A DNA stretch of 64,000 nt from Vineibacter terrae (GCF_008039615.1 NZ_VDUZ01000034.1:1-64000), one strand, 5' to 3'. Numbered from the stretch's first letter, positions 1-8,787 are shown. Notes: a model not told the origin generated them from the sequence alone. A program made the numbers and translations.

Positions 1-43
1 TCACTGCCGCCGGTGCCCTCGACCGCCAGCCCGAGCCCGCCAT
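1..43 (-). CDS. 5' end of a probable second ABC permease gene (partial)
   Basis: Fourteen codons starting at the ATG at 43 read off the left edge of the window. An AAAGG lies about nine bases upstream of this ATG. The gene follows the first permease by 79 bases on the same strand, where polyamine-type (potABCD-like) importer operons usually carry the second inner-membrane permease. The peptide is too short for homology, so the identity rests on operon position only. Confidence 0.45.
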   Translation of the reverse strand, partial: MAGSGWRSRAPAAV

Positions 44-122
44 GTAGTGAAGACCTTTCACGAGCCGCCGTTGATTCGATTACACTTTCTGCCTTCGCTA
101 CTCGCCAGTAGGGAAAGTTGGG

Positions 123-1358
123 CTAGCCGAACGCCACGCCGCGCGCGCCCGACAGGCGCTGGTAGGCGGTGTAGAGCACGCCCGTCGCCACCAGCAGCAC
201 CAGGCCCAGGGCGGCGGCCAGCCCCCAGTTGGCCGTGTCCGTGGTGTAGAAGGCGATGAACCAGCTGATCATCTGGTCGTTGGCGCCGCCGACCAGCGCC
301 GGCGTGATGTAGTAGCCGACCGACATGATGAACACGAGCAGGACACCGGCGAAGATCCCCGGCTTGGTCTGCGGGAGATAGACGCGCAGGAACGAGGTGG
401 TGGGCGGCGCGCCCAGCGACAGGCTGGCCCGGTAGAGCTGCGGCGGCACCGTCTTCATCACGCCGTAGAGCGGCATGATCATGAACGGCAGCAGCACATG
501 CACCATCGCGATGATGACGCCGGTGCGGTTGTAGATGAGGCGCAGGGGCTTCTCGACCACGCCCAGCGTCACCAGGGCCTCGTTGACGAGGCCCTGGTCC
601 TGCAGCAGCACGAACCAGGCCGCGATGCGCACCAGCAGCGACGTCCAGAACGGCACCAGGACCAGGATCATGAGCAGGTTGCCGACGCGCGCCGGCGCGT
701 TGGCCAGGAGATAGGCCACCGGGAAGCCGAGCACGGCGCAGATGACGGTGACCAGCCCCGCGATCGACAGGGTGCGCAGCAGGATGTCGACGAATATCGC
801 CTCGCCGGCCGGTGCCGCGACGATGCTGCCATCGGCATCGCGGCGCAGATCCAGGGCATAGAGCGTGTAGAAGCTGGTCAGGGGGCCGCTCGCCTGCTGC
901 AGCATGGCCCAGGTGCGCCGCTCGCCCCAGGCCGGGTCGATGGCGATGAAGGCCTCGCGCCAGCTGGGTGGCGGCGCGTCCAGGCCGGCCACCTTGCGGC
1001 CGGTCGTCATGATCAGCGTGCGCGCGCCAGTGTCGGCATAGTTGAGGCGGCGCGCCACCATCGCCGCCGTGCGGGCGGCGACGCTTTGCTTCATGTCCTG
1101 GCCCAGCGCCGCGAAGGCCGCTTCCGGCGGCAGGTCCTTGCCGTCCCAATCGGCCAGCGCCGCGGCGGTGCGCGGCCAGGCGCTGCGCAGGTCCGTATCG
1201 ACCACCGACCGGCGCAGCATCTCCATGATCGGCGCGATGAAGGTCAGCAGCAGGAACACCGCCAGCGGCGCGACCAGCAGGACCGCCAGCCGACGGCGCC
1301 GCCGCTCCGCGCGCCGCACCTGGCGGCGGACGTCGGCGGGTTCGGCTACCGTGACCAT
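123..1358 (-). CDS. ABC transporter permease, spermidine/putrescine (PotB/opine) type
   Basis: This inner-membrane permease of a binding-protein-dependent importer is 411 residues long. A basic N-terminus leads into a first membrane segment (about residues 25-48). A long periplasmic insertion of about 150 residues follows, then a cluster of five or so membrane helices in the C-terminal half. The cytoplasmic EAA-type loop that docks the ATPase reads YRASLSLGAPP. The start at 1358 (MVTVAEPADV) is preferred because an upstream in-frame start at 1424 would make the protein begin inside a palindromic repeat. The gene lies downstream of the ATPase and binding-protein genes, so the set forms one importer. 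Substrate specificity cannot be read from the permease; polyamine, putrescine or an opine-like compound is plausible. Confidence 0.9.
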   Translation of the reverse strand: MVTVAEPADVRRQVRRAERRRRRLAVLLVAPLAVFLLLTFIAPIMEMLRRSVVDTDLRSAWPRTAAALADWDGKDLPPEAAFAALGQDMKQSVAARTAAMVARRLNYADTGARTLIMTTGRKVAGLDAPPPSWREAFIAIDPAWGERRTWAMLQQASGPLTSFYTLYALDLRRDADGSIVAAPAGEAIFVDILLRTLSIAGLVTVICAVLGFPVAYLLANAPARVGNLLMILVLVPFWTSLLVRIAAWFVLLQDQGLVNEALVTLGVVEKPLRLIYNRTGVIIAMVHVLLPFMIMPLYGVMKTVPPQLYRASLSLGAPPTTSFLRVYLPQTKPGIFAGVLLVFIMSVGYYITPALVGGANDQMISWFIAFYTTDTANWGLAAALGLVLLVATGVLYTAYQRLSGARGVAFG

Positions 1359-1375
1359 CCCTGCTCTCTGGTCGC

Positions 1376-1428
1376 CTTCATGGTGAGCACAGGTAAATGC
1401 GCAGCATTTACCTGTGCTCACCATGAAG
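1376..1428. repeat. Perfect 25-bp inverted repeat with 3-nt loop
   Basis: Bases 1376-1400 and 1404-1428 are exact reverse complements around the loop GCA. The element fills most of the gap between the binding-protein gene and the permease gene. Its outer 13 bases (CTTCATGGTGAGC) recur in the hairpin at 3811-3893, so it belongs to an interspersed palindrome family. In the minus-strand transcript it forms a very stable stem just after the binding-protein stop codon. By analogy with REP elements in other importer operons, this could protect the upstream mRNA and lower permease expression; that role is inference. Confidence 0.85.
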
Positions 1429-1440
1429 CACTTTTTCGCA

Positions 1441-2490
1441 TCAGTTCGATGCCGCCCACTTGTTGAAGCGCTCGGTCAGCTTGTCGATGTTCTCGATCCA
1501 GAACTTGTCCGAGATCTGCACGGCGTTCTTCATGTTGGCGGGGTCGGTCGGCAGGTCCGCCAGCCGCTTCGGGTCGATGAGCCTGGTGGCGCCGACATTG
1601 GTGACGCCGTAGGCGATCAGCGGCGGCAGCTTGGCCTGGTTCTCGGCCTTGCCCACGAAGTCGAGGAATTTATAAGCGGCATCGACATGCGGCGAGCCCT
1701 TCACGATCACCAGCGAATCGATCGTGTAGAGCGAGCCGTCCCACACGATCCCGAAATTGCGCTTGTCGCTGCGGTTGGCGGCGTCGATGCGCCCGTTGTA
1801 GACCGAGGTCATCGCCACCTCGCCCGAGGCCAGGAGCTGCGGCGGCTGCGCGCCAGCTTTCCACCACACCAGGTCTTTCTTGATCGTGTCGAGCTTCTTG
1901 AAGGCGCGGTCGACGCCGCCGGGCGCCGCCAGCACCTTGTAGACCTCGGCCGGCGCCACGCCGTCGGCGATCAGCGCGATCTCGAGCGAGGTCTTGGGCC
2001 CCTGGCGCAGCCCGCGCTTGCCGGGGAACTTCGCCGTGTCGAAGAAGTCGGCCCAGCTCGTGGGCGCCGTCTTCAGCTTGTCCTTGTCGTAGCCGAGCAC
2101 GAAATTGTAGACGATGGCGCCGACGCCGCAGGCATGCACGGCCGCCTTCAGGTAGGCGTCCTTGCCGCCGATCTTGCCGTAGTCGAGCTCGTGATAGAGG
2201 CCCTCGTCGCAGCCCAGCTCCAGCTCCTCGGACTCGACCTGCACCACGTCCCACGGCACGTTGCCGCCCTGCACCTTGGCGCGCAGCACGCCGATGCCGC
2301 CGTCCCAGGATTCATCGATCATCTTGATGCCGGTGGCCTTCTTGAAAGGCTCGAAATAGACCTCGCGCTGGGCCGCCTGATAGGCGCCGCCCCAGGACAC
2401 CACGGTGAGCGGCCGCGACTGGGCGTAGGCGGTGCCAGCCGTGACGCCAAGCGCAAGGGCGGCCCAGAGGCCAAGCAGTTTCCCTGACAT
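1441..2490 (-). CDS. ABC transporter extracellular substrate-binding protein (PotD-like)
   Basis: The product is a 349-residue periplasmic solute-binding protein. It has a clear Sec signal peptide (residues 1-23, cleavage after TAYA), followed by SRPLTVVSWGGAY, a typical start of the PotD/opine-binding family. Later family-like stretches include VPWDVVQVESEELE and AMTSVYNGRIDAANR. The start at 2490 is supported by a GGAG seven bases upstream. It lies 107 bases after the ATPase gene and 82 bases before the permease gene. It should capture a polyamine-like cation in the periplasm and pass it to the membrane complex; the exact ligand is unknown. Confidence 0.92.
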   Translation of the reverse strand: MSGKLLGLWAALALGVTAGTAYAQSRPLTVVSWGGAYQAAQREVYFEPFKKATGIKMIDESWDGGIGVLRAKVQGGNVPWDVVQVESEELELGCDEGLYHELDYGKIGGKDAYLKAAVHACGVGAIVYNFVLGYDKDKLKTAPTSWADFFDTAKFPGKRGLRQGPKTSLEIALIADGVAPAEVYKVLAAPGGVDRAFKKLDTIKKDLVWWKAGAQPPQLLASGEVAMTSVYNGRIDAANRSDKRNFGIVWDGSLYTIDSLVIVKGSPHVDAAYKFLDFVGKAENQAKLPPLIAYGVTNVGATRLIDPKRLADLPTDPANMKNAVQISDKFWIENIDKLTERFNKWAASN

Positions 2491-2597
2491 CTTGATCTCC
2501 TTCAAAGAACCCCTTTGTCTCCCCGGCGCCGGGGACGGCGCCTGGCTCTGCGCTGCGCCCAGGAAGAAGACAGGCCAGCCGTGTGCGGTGCGACGGG

Positions 2598-3740
<1,143 letters not shown>

Positions 3741-3810
3741 ATGGCGCCATGAAAGCTGACCACAGAGACACAGCGCAGCCTTTGGCCGCAACCAAATGGC
3801 GGAAGGACCG

Positions 3811-3893
3811 CTTCATGGTGAGCTTGTCGAACCATGAGGCGCCGCACCACTGCTCGTGCGACGCCTTCATGGTTCGACAGGCTCACCATGAAG
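3811..3893. repeat. Long palindromic repeat (27-bp arms)
   Basis: Arms at 3811-3837 and 3867-3893 pair with a single mismatch around a 29-base GC-rich loop. The outer 13 bases equal the ends of the hairpin at 1376-1428, which defines a repeat family. The arm contains GAGC(T/C)TGTCGAACCATGA, a sequence I associate with abundant intergenic repeats of alphaproteobacteria. Confidence 0.85.
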
Positions 3894-4073
3894 GCTACCC
3901 AAATCACCGCAGCTCGCGGAGATTTTTGAGGTTAGTAGTACAGAGGCACAGAGGCAACACAGAGAACGAAGGGTTGCGCGCCTTCGGCGCGCGGTGGCGT
4001 CTTCCTCTGTGTGACCTCTGTGTCTCTGCGCCTGAAAGGGAATTGGCCCAGGCGCCTGGATCAGACGCTGGGG

Positions 4074-4136
4074 GCGCGCCACTCCGTGGCGCGTCATGCG
4101 CCGTCCCGGACGAAGACGCGCCACGGAGTGGCGCGC
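4074..4136. repeat. Perfect 22-bp inverted repeat
   Basis: Arms 4074-4095 and 4115-4136 are exact reverse complements around a 19-base loop. Pairing resumes outside a one-base bulge (ACGCTGGG against CCCAGCGT). Each arm is itself partly palindromic (GCGCGCCACTCCGTGGCGCG). Intergenic, upstream of the hydrolase gene. Confidence 0.85.
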
Positions 4137-4404
4137 TCCCAGCGTATGGCCCCACCACCGTGCGCCGTTCCAACCCTTGTGGTCGGCGTAGCCGGTGTGG
4201 AACTCTGTGGTTCGTCTTCTGACGATTCGGCCGATAGTGCCATATGCGATAGCCCTCCCCAAGCGGGCCGGGCCTCATTGCTTGTACCGCGCGGCGCGCG
4301 CGTGCGCGGGGGGCTACGGCGTGGCTGCCGCCCTTGCCGATGGTGTACGGTGCCTGTGACCCGCACGGCCGCAGCCTTGCCGTGGCGCATGCTGGAGGGA
4401 TGCA

Positions 4405-5217
4405 ATGGAGCCTATGACCTTCGAGGGCCCGCGCGGCGCCGTCGCCTACCGGGAGTCGCAAGGCACGGGACGCGCGGTCGTCCTGGTCCATGGCAACTCC
4501 TCGTCGATGCGCGCGTTCGAGCGCCAGATATCGGCGCCGCTGGCACGCGAGCTGCGGCTGGTCGCGATCGACCTGCCGGGTCATGGCCACTCGGCCGACA
4601 TGCAGGACGCCGGGTATGGCCTGCCGGCCTATGCCGACGCCCTGGTGGCGCTTGCGTCGGACCGTGGCCTGCAGGACGCGGTCTTCGTGGGCTGGAGCCT
4701 CGGCGGCCACATCATCCTGGAAGCGGCCCCGGCGCTGCCGCGTGCGCGCGGCTTCATGATCTTCGGCACGCCGCCGCTGGGTTTCCCGCCGGCCATGGAC
4801 CAGGCTTTCCTGCCCAACCCGGCGATGGGCGTCGGGTTCACCGCGGAGATCACGCGCGCCCAGGCCGAGCAGTATGTCGAGTCCTTCTTCAGGCCGGGTT
4901 GGTCCGACATTCCTGCGTCGTTCGTCGACGATGTGATGCGCACCGACGGACGCGCCCGTGCGCAGCTTGCGGCCAGCATCGCGCCGGGTGGGTATCGCGA
5001 TGAGATCGAGATTGTTGCCCATCTGGACCGCCCGCTGGCCGTCCTGCATGGCGCGCGCGAGCAGCTCGTGAACGGCGCCTATTTCGAGACGCTCCAGCTG
5101 CCGACGTTGTGGCGACAAACCGTGCAGGTGCTGCCCGACGCCGGCCACGCGCCGCAATGGGAGGATGCTGCCGCCTTCAACGCGCTGCTGGCGGCTTTCG
5201 TTGCTGACGTGGGGTGA
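4405..5217 (+). CDS. Alpha/beta hydrolase
   Basis: This is a 270-residue soluble alpha/beta-hydrolase-fold enzyme. The oxyanion-hole segment VVLVHGNSSSMRAF and the strand-turn VAIDLPGHGHS lie near the N-terminus. The nucleophile elbow is GWSLGG (Ser about residue 97) and the catalytic His is in DAGHAPQWE near the C-terminus. The acid residue probably lies after LAVLHGAREQ. GGAGGG sits six bases before the ATG, which fixes the start. The gene stands alone, convergent with the methyltransferase. The substrate cannot be told; esterases, lactonases and dehalogenase-like hydrolases share this fold. Confidence 0.88.
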   Translation: MEPMTFEGPRGAVAYRESQGTGRAVVLVHGNSSSMRAFERQISAPLARELRLVAIDLPGHGHSADMQDAGYGLPAYADALVALASDRGLQDAVFVGWSLGGHIILEAAPALPRARGFMIFGTPPLGFPPAMDQAFLPNPAMGVGFTAEITRAQAEQYVESFFRPGWSDIPASFVDDVMRTDGRARAQLAASIAPGGYRDEIEIVAHLDRPLAVLHGAREQLVNGAYFETLQLPTLWRQTVQVLPDAGHAPQWEDAAAFNALLAAFVADVG

Positions 5218-5258
5218 GGCGGGCGCTGGATGGATCGGCCACGCGGCAGGGCTGCTTC

Positions 5259-6029
5259 CTAGCTGACCTTGCGGTACGCAAACATGGCGGTGTCGTAGGG
5301 AAAGGTCACTTCCCCGGCGGACGCCAGCGACGGCGTCGCGGCGATCACCGATCGCAGCTGCCGGGCGACGGCCGCGTGCTGCTCGGGCGGCAGCGATGCG
5401 ATGAAGCTGGTCGACAGCATCCGGTCGACGATGACGTGCTCGGACTTTCCGACATGGCCGTTGCGCGCGTGCCGCTCGCCGAGCGCTGAGAAGCCTTCAG
5501 CGGGAAAGACGCGGCGCCAGTCGCCGCTGCGATAGCGTGGCGCACCGCCCTGGAAGGGATCGACGATCGCCGTCAGCGCCGCCACCCACGGCACGCTTTC
5601 GTCGCGCACGTTCCAGATCAGCCCGAGAACCCCGTTGGGGATGAGCACACGGCGGATTTCCGCGATTGCCGCCGGCGTGGCGAACCAATGGAACGACTGC
5701 GCGCAGACGACAGCGTCGACCGAGGCGTCGGCGAGAGGAATGGCGGTCGCCGTGCCGTTCATGACGCGCACGGAGTCATGATCGCGCTCGATCTGGGCGC
5801 GCATCTCGGCGACGGGCTCGACGGCCAGAAGGCGGGCGCCCGTCCGCCGCAGATACGGCAGGAATTTCCCCGTCCCGGCGCCCAGGTCGACGACGGTCGT
5901 GCCCGGGCCCAGGCCGACCACCTCGCGCAGCCACGTGTCGCTTTCGGGCGGATAGCCGGGCCGGCCGCTCACATACGCCCGGGCGGCCGTTGCGTACCCT
6001 TTCGCGGCAGCATCATGAATCGCGCACAT
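5259..6029 (-). CDS. Class I SAM-dependent methyltransferase
   Basis: This 256-residue Methyltransf_11-type protein has SAM motif I VVDLGAGTGKFLPYL (about residues 46-60). The acidic ribose-binding end of strand 2 is in LLAVEPVAEM, and AQSFHWF is followed by AEIRRVLIPNGVLGL as in UbiE/BioC-like small-molecule methyltransferases. The N-terminal AKGYATAARAYVSGRPGYPP is typical of the broad 'class I SAM methyltransferase' group. An AGGA precedes the ATG at 6029. It is monocistronic and convergent with the hydrolase gene. The substrate is unknown. Confidence 0.88.
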   Translation of the reverse strand: MCAIHDAAAKGYATAARAYVSGRPGYPPESDTWLREVVGLGPGTTVVDLGAGTGKFLPYLRRTGARLLAVEPVAEMRAQIERDHDSVRVMNGTATAIPLADASVDAVVCAQSFHWFATPAAIAEIRRVLIPNGVLGLIWNVRDESVPWVAALTAIVDPFQGGAPRYRSGDWRRVFPAEGFSALGERHARNGHVGKSEHVIVDRMLSTSFIASLPPEQHAAVARQLRSVIAATPSLASAGEVTFPYDTAMFAYRKVS

Positions 6030-6054
6030 GGATTGAATTCCTGCTGATCATTGA

Positions 6055-6140
6055 GGGCGATCGCATATGCAGCCGTTCACCCCTCGCCCCGCGGCAGCGG
6101 AGCGAGGAGACAGCACCGATGCTCCCATAGGCGATCGCCC
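6055..6140. repeat. 86-bp element bounded by 15-bp inverted repeats
   Basis: GGGCGATCGCATATG at 6055-6069 faces CATAGGCGATCGCCC at 6126-6140, matching at 14 of 15 positions. The same motif bounds the segment at 3729-4255. The interior contains a further CCTCGC/GCGAGG pairing. No gene is evident here; the stretch lies upstream of the methyltransferase gene. Confidence 0.5.
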
Positions 6141-6308
6141 TGCCTGCGGAGGGGACCGTCGCCTCTGACGTTGCCATATTCCCTTGCGCCCCAGCACCTG
6201 GGAGCAGCAAGGAATGTACGGCACCACGTGGCGTTGAACCAGGGCGGCAATGCGGGCAAGAGTGCGTGCGCCCGCCGCATCTGCTGCACTGCCGGCTCAT
6301 CCGGCAGC

Positions 6309-6548
6309 ATGGCATTGTCCAGGTCAACCGTGCGGAACAAGACGCCGGACGCGGCGACGATCAGCGATGCCGAACGCGGGCGGCGGGAAGCCGCGGCGCG
6401 CAGCGCACGCCATAGCTTGCGGCTGGAAGGACTCACGTTGTCGGCCGAGGCCCAGGCGCTGACGGAACGATGGGTGGCGGGCGAGATCACTGACGCCGAA
6501 GCACACGCAATCCTTCTTGAAAGAGCCCACGCGCGCGGCCGTGACTGA
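6309..6548 (+). CDS. VbhA-family antitoxin-like protein, without a partner Fic toxin
   Basis: The product is 79 residues long. The C-terminal half carries the pattern of the antitoxin VbhA domain: RREAAARSARHSLRLEGL, then LTERWVAGEITDAEAHA. In known systems (VbhA/VbhT, Fic inhibition) a small helical antitoxin places an inhibitory glutamate in the active site of a Fic AMP-transferase encoded directly downstream. Here the next 160 bases contain no Fic gene, and no HPFxxGNG motif was found anywhere in the window. It may be a leftover antitoxin, or act on a toxin encoded elsewhere. The ATG at 6309 has only a weak ribosome-binding site, and a longer N-terminus is possible. Confidence 0.65.
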   Translation: MALSRSTVRNKTPDAATISDAERGRREAAARSARHSLRLEGLTLSAEAQALTERWVAGEITDAEAHAILLERAHARGRD

Positions 6549-6708
6549 TCCTTACGTTTGGCGATTATGTCTTTCCCATACCCAGCCGCAATAGGCTGAT
6601 ATTGCCCTCGTCAGCCCTGCTGGAAAGGGCTGCACTCTGATGGGTTCCGAGTGGTTGACGTCGGAAAGTCCCCAAGCAATTGTTGTGTAGTGCGCATCCC
6701 GCTGCTCT

Positions 6709-7090
6709 ATGGGGAGAACTCAACTGAGGACGGCATTCTTTGCGGCCGTCGTGGCGACGTTCGCCATGGCGACCACTGCACCTGCGCAGCCCCCTGACCT
6801 CGCCTCGATGGTTGGTGTTTGGAAGGGCACTATGGCCAGCGGCAATCTGATCACGCTCACTGTGAACTCAGTTGGCCCGAAAGCCAGCGGTTCCCTGAAC
6901 CAGGGCACCTATGGGGGGCAGCGATATTGTCGAGGCGGTCACCCTGAAGGGTGACAAGGTCTTCGTGAAGTTCGCCAGCGGCGACATGACACTGACGGTA
7001 GGTGGTGGCAAGGCCAGTGGTCATGCGTCCTTCTTCGGCAGGAGTGGGCAGTACGGGGGTAGCGGCACAGTCTCGCTTACCAAGCAATGA
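6709..7090 (+). pseudogene. Small secreted beta-rich protein, frameshifted in a G6 run
   Basis: The reading frame opens with a signal peptide (FFAAVVATFAMATTAPAQ) followed by VGVWKGTMASGNLITLTVN. At the six-G run (6913-6918) the frame ends in unrelated sequence. A one-base shift there restores a sensible product (GGSDIVEAVTLKGDKVFVKF, then SGQYGGSGTVSLTKQ) ending at the stop at 7088-7090. The restored protein would be about 125 residues, alternating hydrophobic and polar residues like a small exported beta-sandwich. No family was recognised. It could be a real inactivating frameshift, phase variation by slippage, or a sequencing error in a homopolymer. Confidence 0.6.
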
Positions 7091-7144
7091 CAGCGCTACT
7101 CCCTTTGGCCTGACCGCCCAGAATAGGTGTCTTGGGCATGGCGC

Positions 7145-7318
7145 CTAGGCGCGCTTCCGTTTCGCCTTGGGCTTCGCTGGTGCCGCCTTGACAGTCGGCG
7201 CCTTCACAATCGCCTTCAGCCGCCGGTCCCATGCGGCCGGATCTTCGTCGCACTCGGCCGCGCGAGCGGCGTCGAGGAACTTCTGGCTTTGGCTGGTTTG
7301 GGGATTTGTCTTGGTCAT
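7145..7318 (-). CDS. Small basic-tailed hypothetical protein (57 aa)
   Basis: This short gene starts two bases after the stop codon of the DUF1828-type gene, so it is almost certainly translated by coupling. The N-terminal half reads SQKFLDAARAAECDEDPAAW and probably forms two helices. The C-terminal tail is a run of Lys, Ala and Pro (KAPTVKAAPAKPKAKRKRA) that looks nucleic-acid- or surface-binding. The FLDAARAAECDEDPAAWDRRL pattern resembles small alphaproteobacterial proteins of unknown function. I cannot assign a role; its tight linkage to the preceding two genes suggests a common module. Confidence 0.6.
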   Translation of the reverse strand: MTKTNPQTSQSQKFLDAARAAECDEDPAAWDRRLKAIVKAPTVKAAPAKPKAKRKRA

Positions 7319-7320
7319 GG

Positions 7321-8097
7321 TTAGTTCAGTAGGTTGAATTCCATCTTCCGACGGATGGCGATCTCTTCGCCATCCATTGAAGCAAGGAGTATGTCGCTGT
7401 TCATCACGCGTGACAGTGTGCGATCCTTGATGTCCCGAGGCTTGGCTTCTTCCAGCACTAGCATTGACCGAACGTGCTGGACCTTCTGCTCGCGGCTTTC
7501 GCGCCAGAACAGAAGCGCCTCTAGGGCCTTCATTTCGGAAGTGCCCGCGTAGATCGCTAACACACGATTGCCGGGAGAGCGCACAAGGATATCGATCACG
7601 TAGTCTTTCATCGACTCCTGCAACGGGACATTCAGATCGATCCGACAGCTTGCGCCAAATTGGCTTTCTACCATCGCTATGAGATCGTCGCGGAACGTGC
7701 TGCGCACCCTATTTCGAGCCAACAGCAGCAAGTCGTAGACGCGCAGGAGGAAGGCGCTGAACTTGACTGCCAGGGCTGGCAGGTTGGCTTCGTGAACATA
7801 GCCAGTGTGAAGCAAGACGCCGCGTTCGTCGTAATGCACCGCATACTCGCGCATCAGGTCGGTGAGCGCCTCAAAGCGTGAGTCTGCGTCCAGATCAACA
7901 CCGGCGGCTTCCAGATAGCCAATCGTCTGCCCATCGTCTTCCAAGCGAAAAGCGTCCAATTCGTGGTGTCGACGAATGTAGATGGCGATCGCGTCCCCAT
8001 CGTCCCGACGGAATGGCGTCTTGAGCACGTACCCAAGAGGAACTTCTCGTAAAGCGACTTCGTCGCAGAACGCCTTGCAGAATTGTCGATCGTTCAT
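7321..8097 (-). CDS. DUF1828/DUF1829 domain-containing protein
   Basis: The protein has 258 residues. Its N-terminal half (about 25-115: TPFRRDDGDAIAIYIRR, RLEDDGQTIGYLEAAGVDLD) matches my recollection of DUF1828. The C-terminal half (about 150-245: YVIDILVRSPGNRVLAIYA, then LVLEEAKPRDIKDRTLSRV) matches DUF1829. The function is unknown; the pair is often found in mobile or defence-rich regions. It overlaps the upstream 105-residue gene by four bases and is followed after two bases by a 57-residue gene, so all three look co-translated. Its base composition is clearly lower in GC than the flanking chromosome, which suggests acquisition by transfer. Confidence 0.75.
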   Translation of the reverse strand: MNDRQFCKAFCDEVALREVPLGYVLKTPFRRDDGDAIAIYIRRHHELDAFRLEDDGQTIGYLEAAGVDLDADSRFEALTDLMREYAVHYDERGVLLHTGYVHEANLPALAVKFSAFLLRVYDLLLLARNRVRSTFRDDLIAMVESQFGASCRIDLNVPLQESMKDYVIDILVRSPGNRVLAIYAGTSEMKALEALLFWRESREQKVQHVRSMLVLEEAKPRDIKDRTLSRVMNSDILLASMDGEEIAIRRKMEFNLLN

Positions 8098-8411
8098 AGG
8101 CTAAGATGGCAATGCCAGCCGGGCTCTGATGCATGGTATTCATGCTGGCAGACGACGCGCAGGTCGCCACCCACTTCCACCGCCAGTGTAGTTCGGAAAA
8201 TTTCGCGTGGCGCGCATAGCAGAAGCAACACGCGCCACTCGTGGCCGAGACATCGGAAGCGGACAACCCTCCAGCGATAGTCTGGACCGAACTTGTAGTT
8301 TTTGTTTTTCGCCTGCGAGAGCGGAAATTGGGAGCGAGTGATGTGCCCCGTCTCCCACTTCCCGATCTCCACATCGACCTTGGTGGCCCTTATGACCTCG
8401 ACCAGTTTCAT
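8094..8411 (-). CDS. Hypothetical protein, first gene of the DUF1828 operon
   Basis: This 105-residue soluble protein has no signal peptide or membrane segment and no family I recognise. It is rich in aromatic, Arg and His residues and ends in a Cys/His cluster (VVCQHEYH, then GWHCHL) that could bind a metal. A very strong GGGGGAGG lies a few bases before the ATG at 8411, and the gene overlaps the DUF1828-type gene by ATGA. The start region abuts a decayed IS1595 transposase, so its promoter probably lies in that remnant. Confidence 0.65.
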   Translation of the reverse strand: MKLVEVIRATKVDVEIGKWETGHITRSQFPLSQAKNKNYKFGPDYRWRVVRFRCLGHEWRVLLLLCAPREIFRTTLAVEVGGDLRVVCQHEYHASEPGWHCHLSL

Positions 8412-8444
8412 GGTCGCCTCCCCCAGCGGGGATTTAACTAGGGT

Positions 8445-8787
8445 CTACGCTTTTGCACAAGACCACCGATAGGTCAGGCGCTTGCTGACGACACCGCGCA
8501 GCGCTTCGGCCGTGCGTTCAGTGTCCTCTACGCCAAGGGCAGAGCGGTTGCCGCTCGCCATCGCTTCGCCGATGCGATGGAACAGAAACCACGCGGCCTT
8601 GTAGGTAATCTCTAGCGTGCGCTCCAGTTACTTCGCGCTGAAGCCCTTCTTGGAAGAGGACAGCAGGTAGACTGCCTGCAGCATCTTGTGCAGCGGGATA
8701 TGGGCGGACTCGAACACCGTGCCGACCTAGACCGTGAATGGCTTGCGGCACGCATAGCACTGGTCTGGGCCTTGAAAGACCGGACAT
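8445..8787 (-). pseudogene. IS1595-family transposase remnant, internally deleted, two nonsense codons
   Basis: On the minus strand one continuous frame reads CYACRKPFTV, stop, VGTVFESAHIPLHKMLQAVY, then SSSKKGFSAK, stop, LERTLEITYKAAWFLFHRIG. This is the zinc-ribbon and helix-turn-helix N-terminus of IS1595-type transposases. It then jumps in frame to RSALGVEDTERTAEALRG and SKRLTYR, the usual C-terminus of the family. The whole DDE-type catalytic core is therefore missing. The TAG and TAA codons confirm decay. No terminal inverted repeats were identified. Confidence 0.75.

Noticed and set aside
58-1149. Long minus-strand frame overlapping the first permease
   Set aside because: It is an Arg/Pro/Gly-rich shadow frame typical of GC-rich DNA; the permease frame shows membrane helices and the EAA loop.
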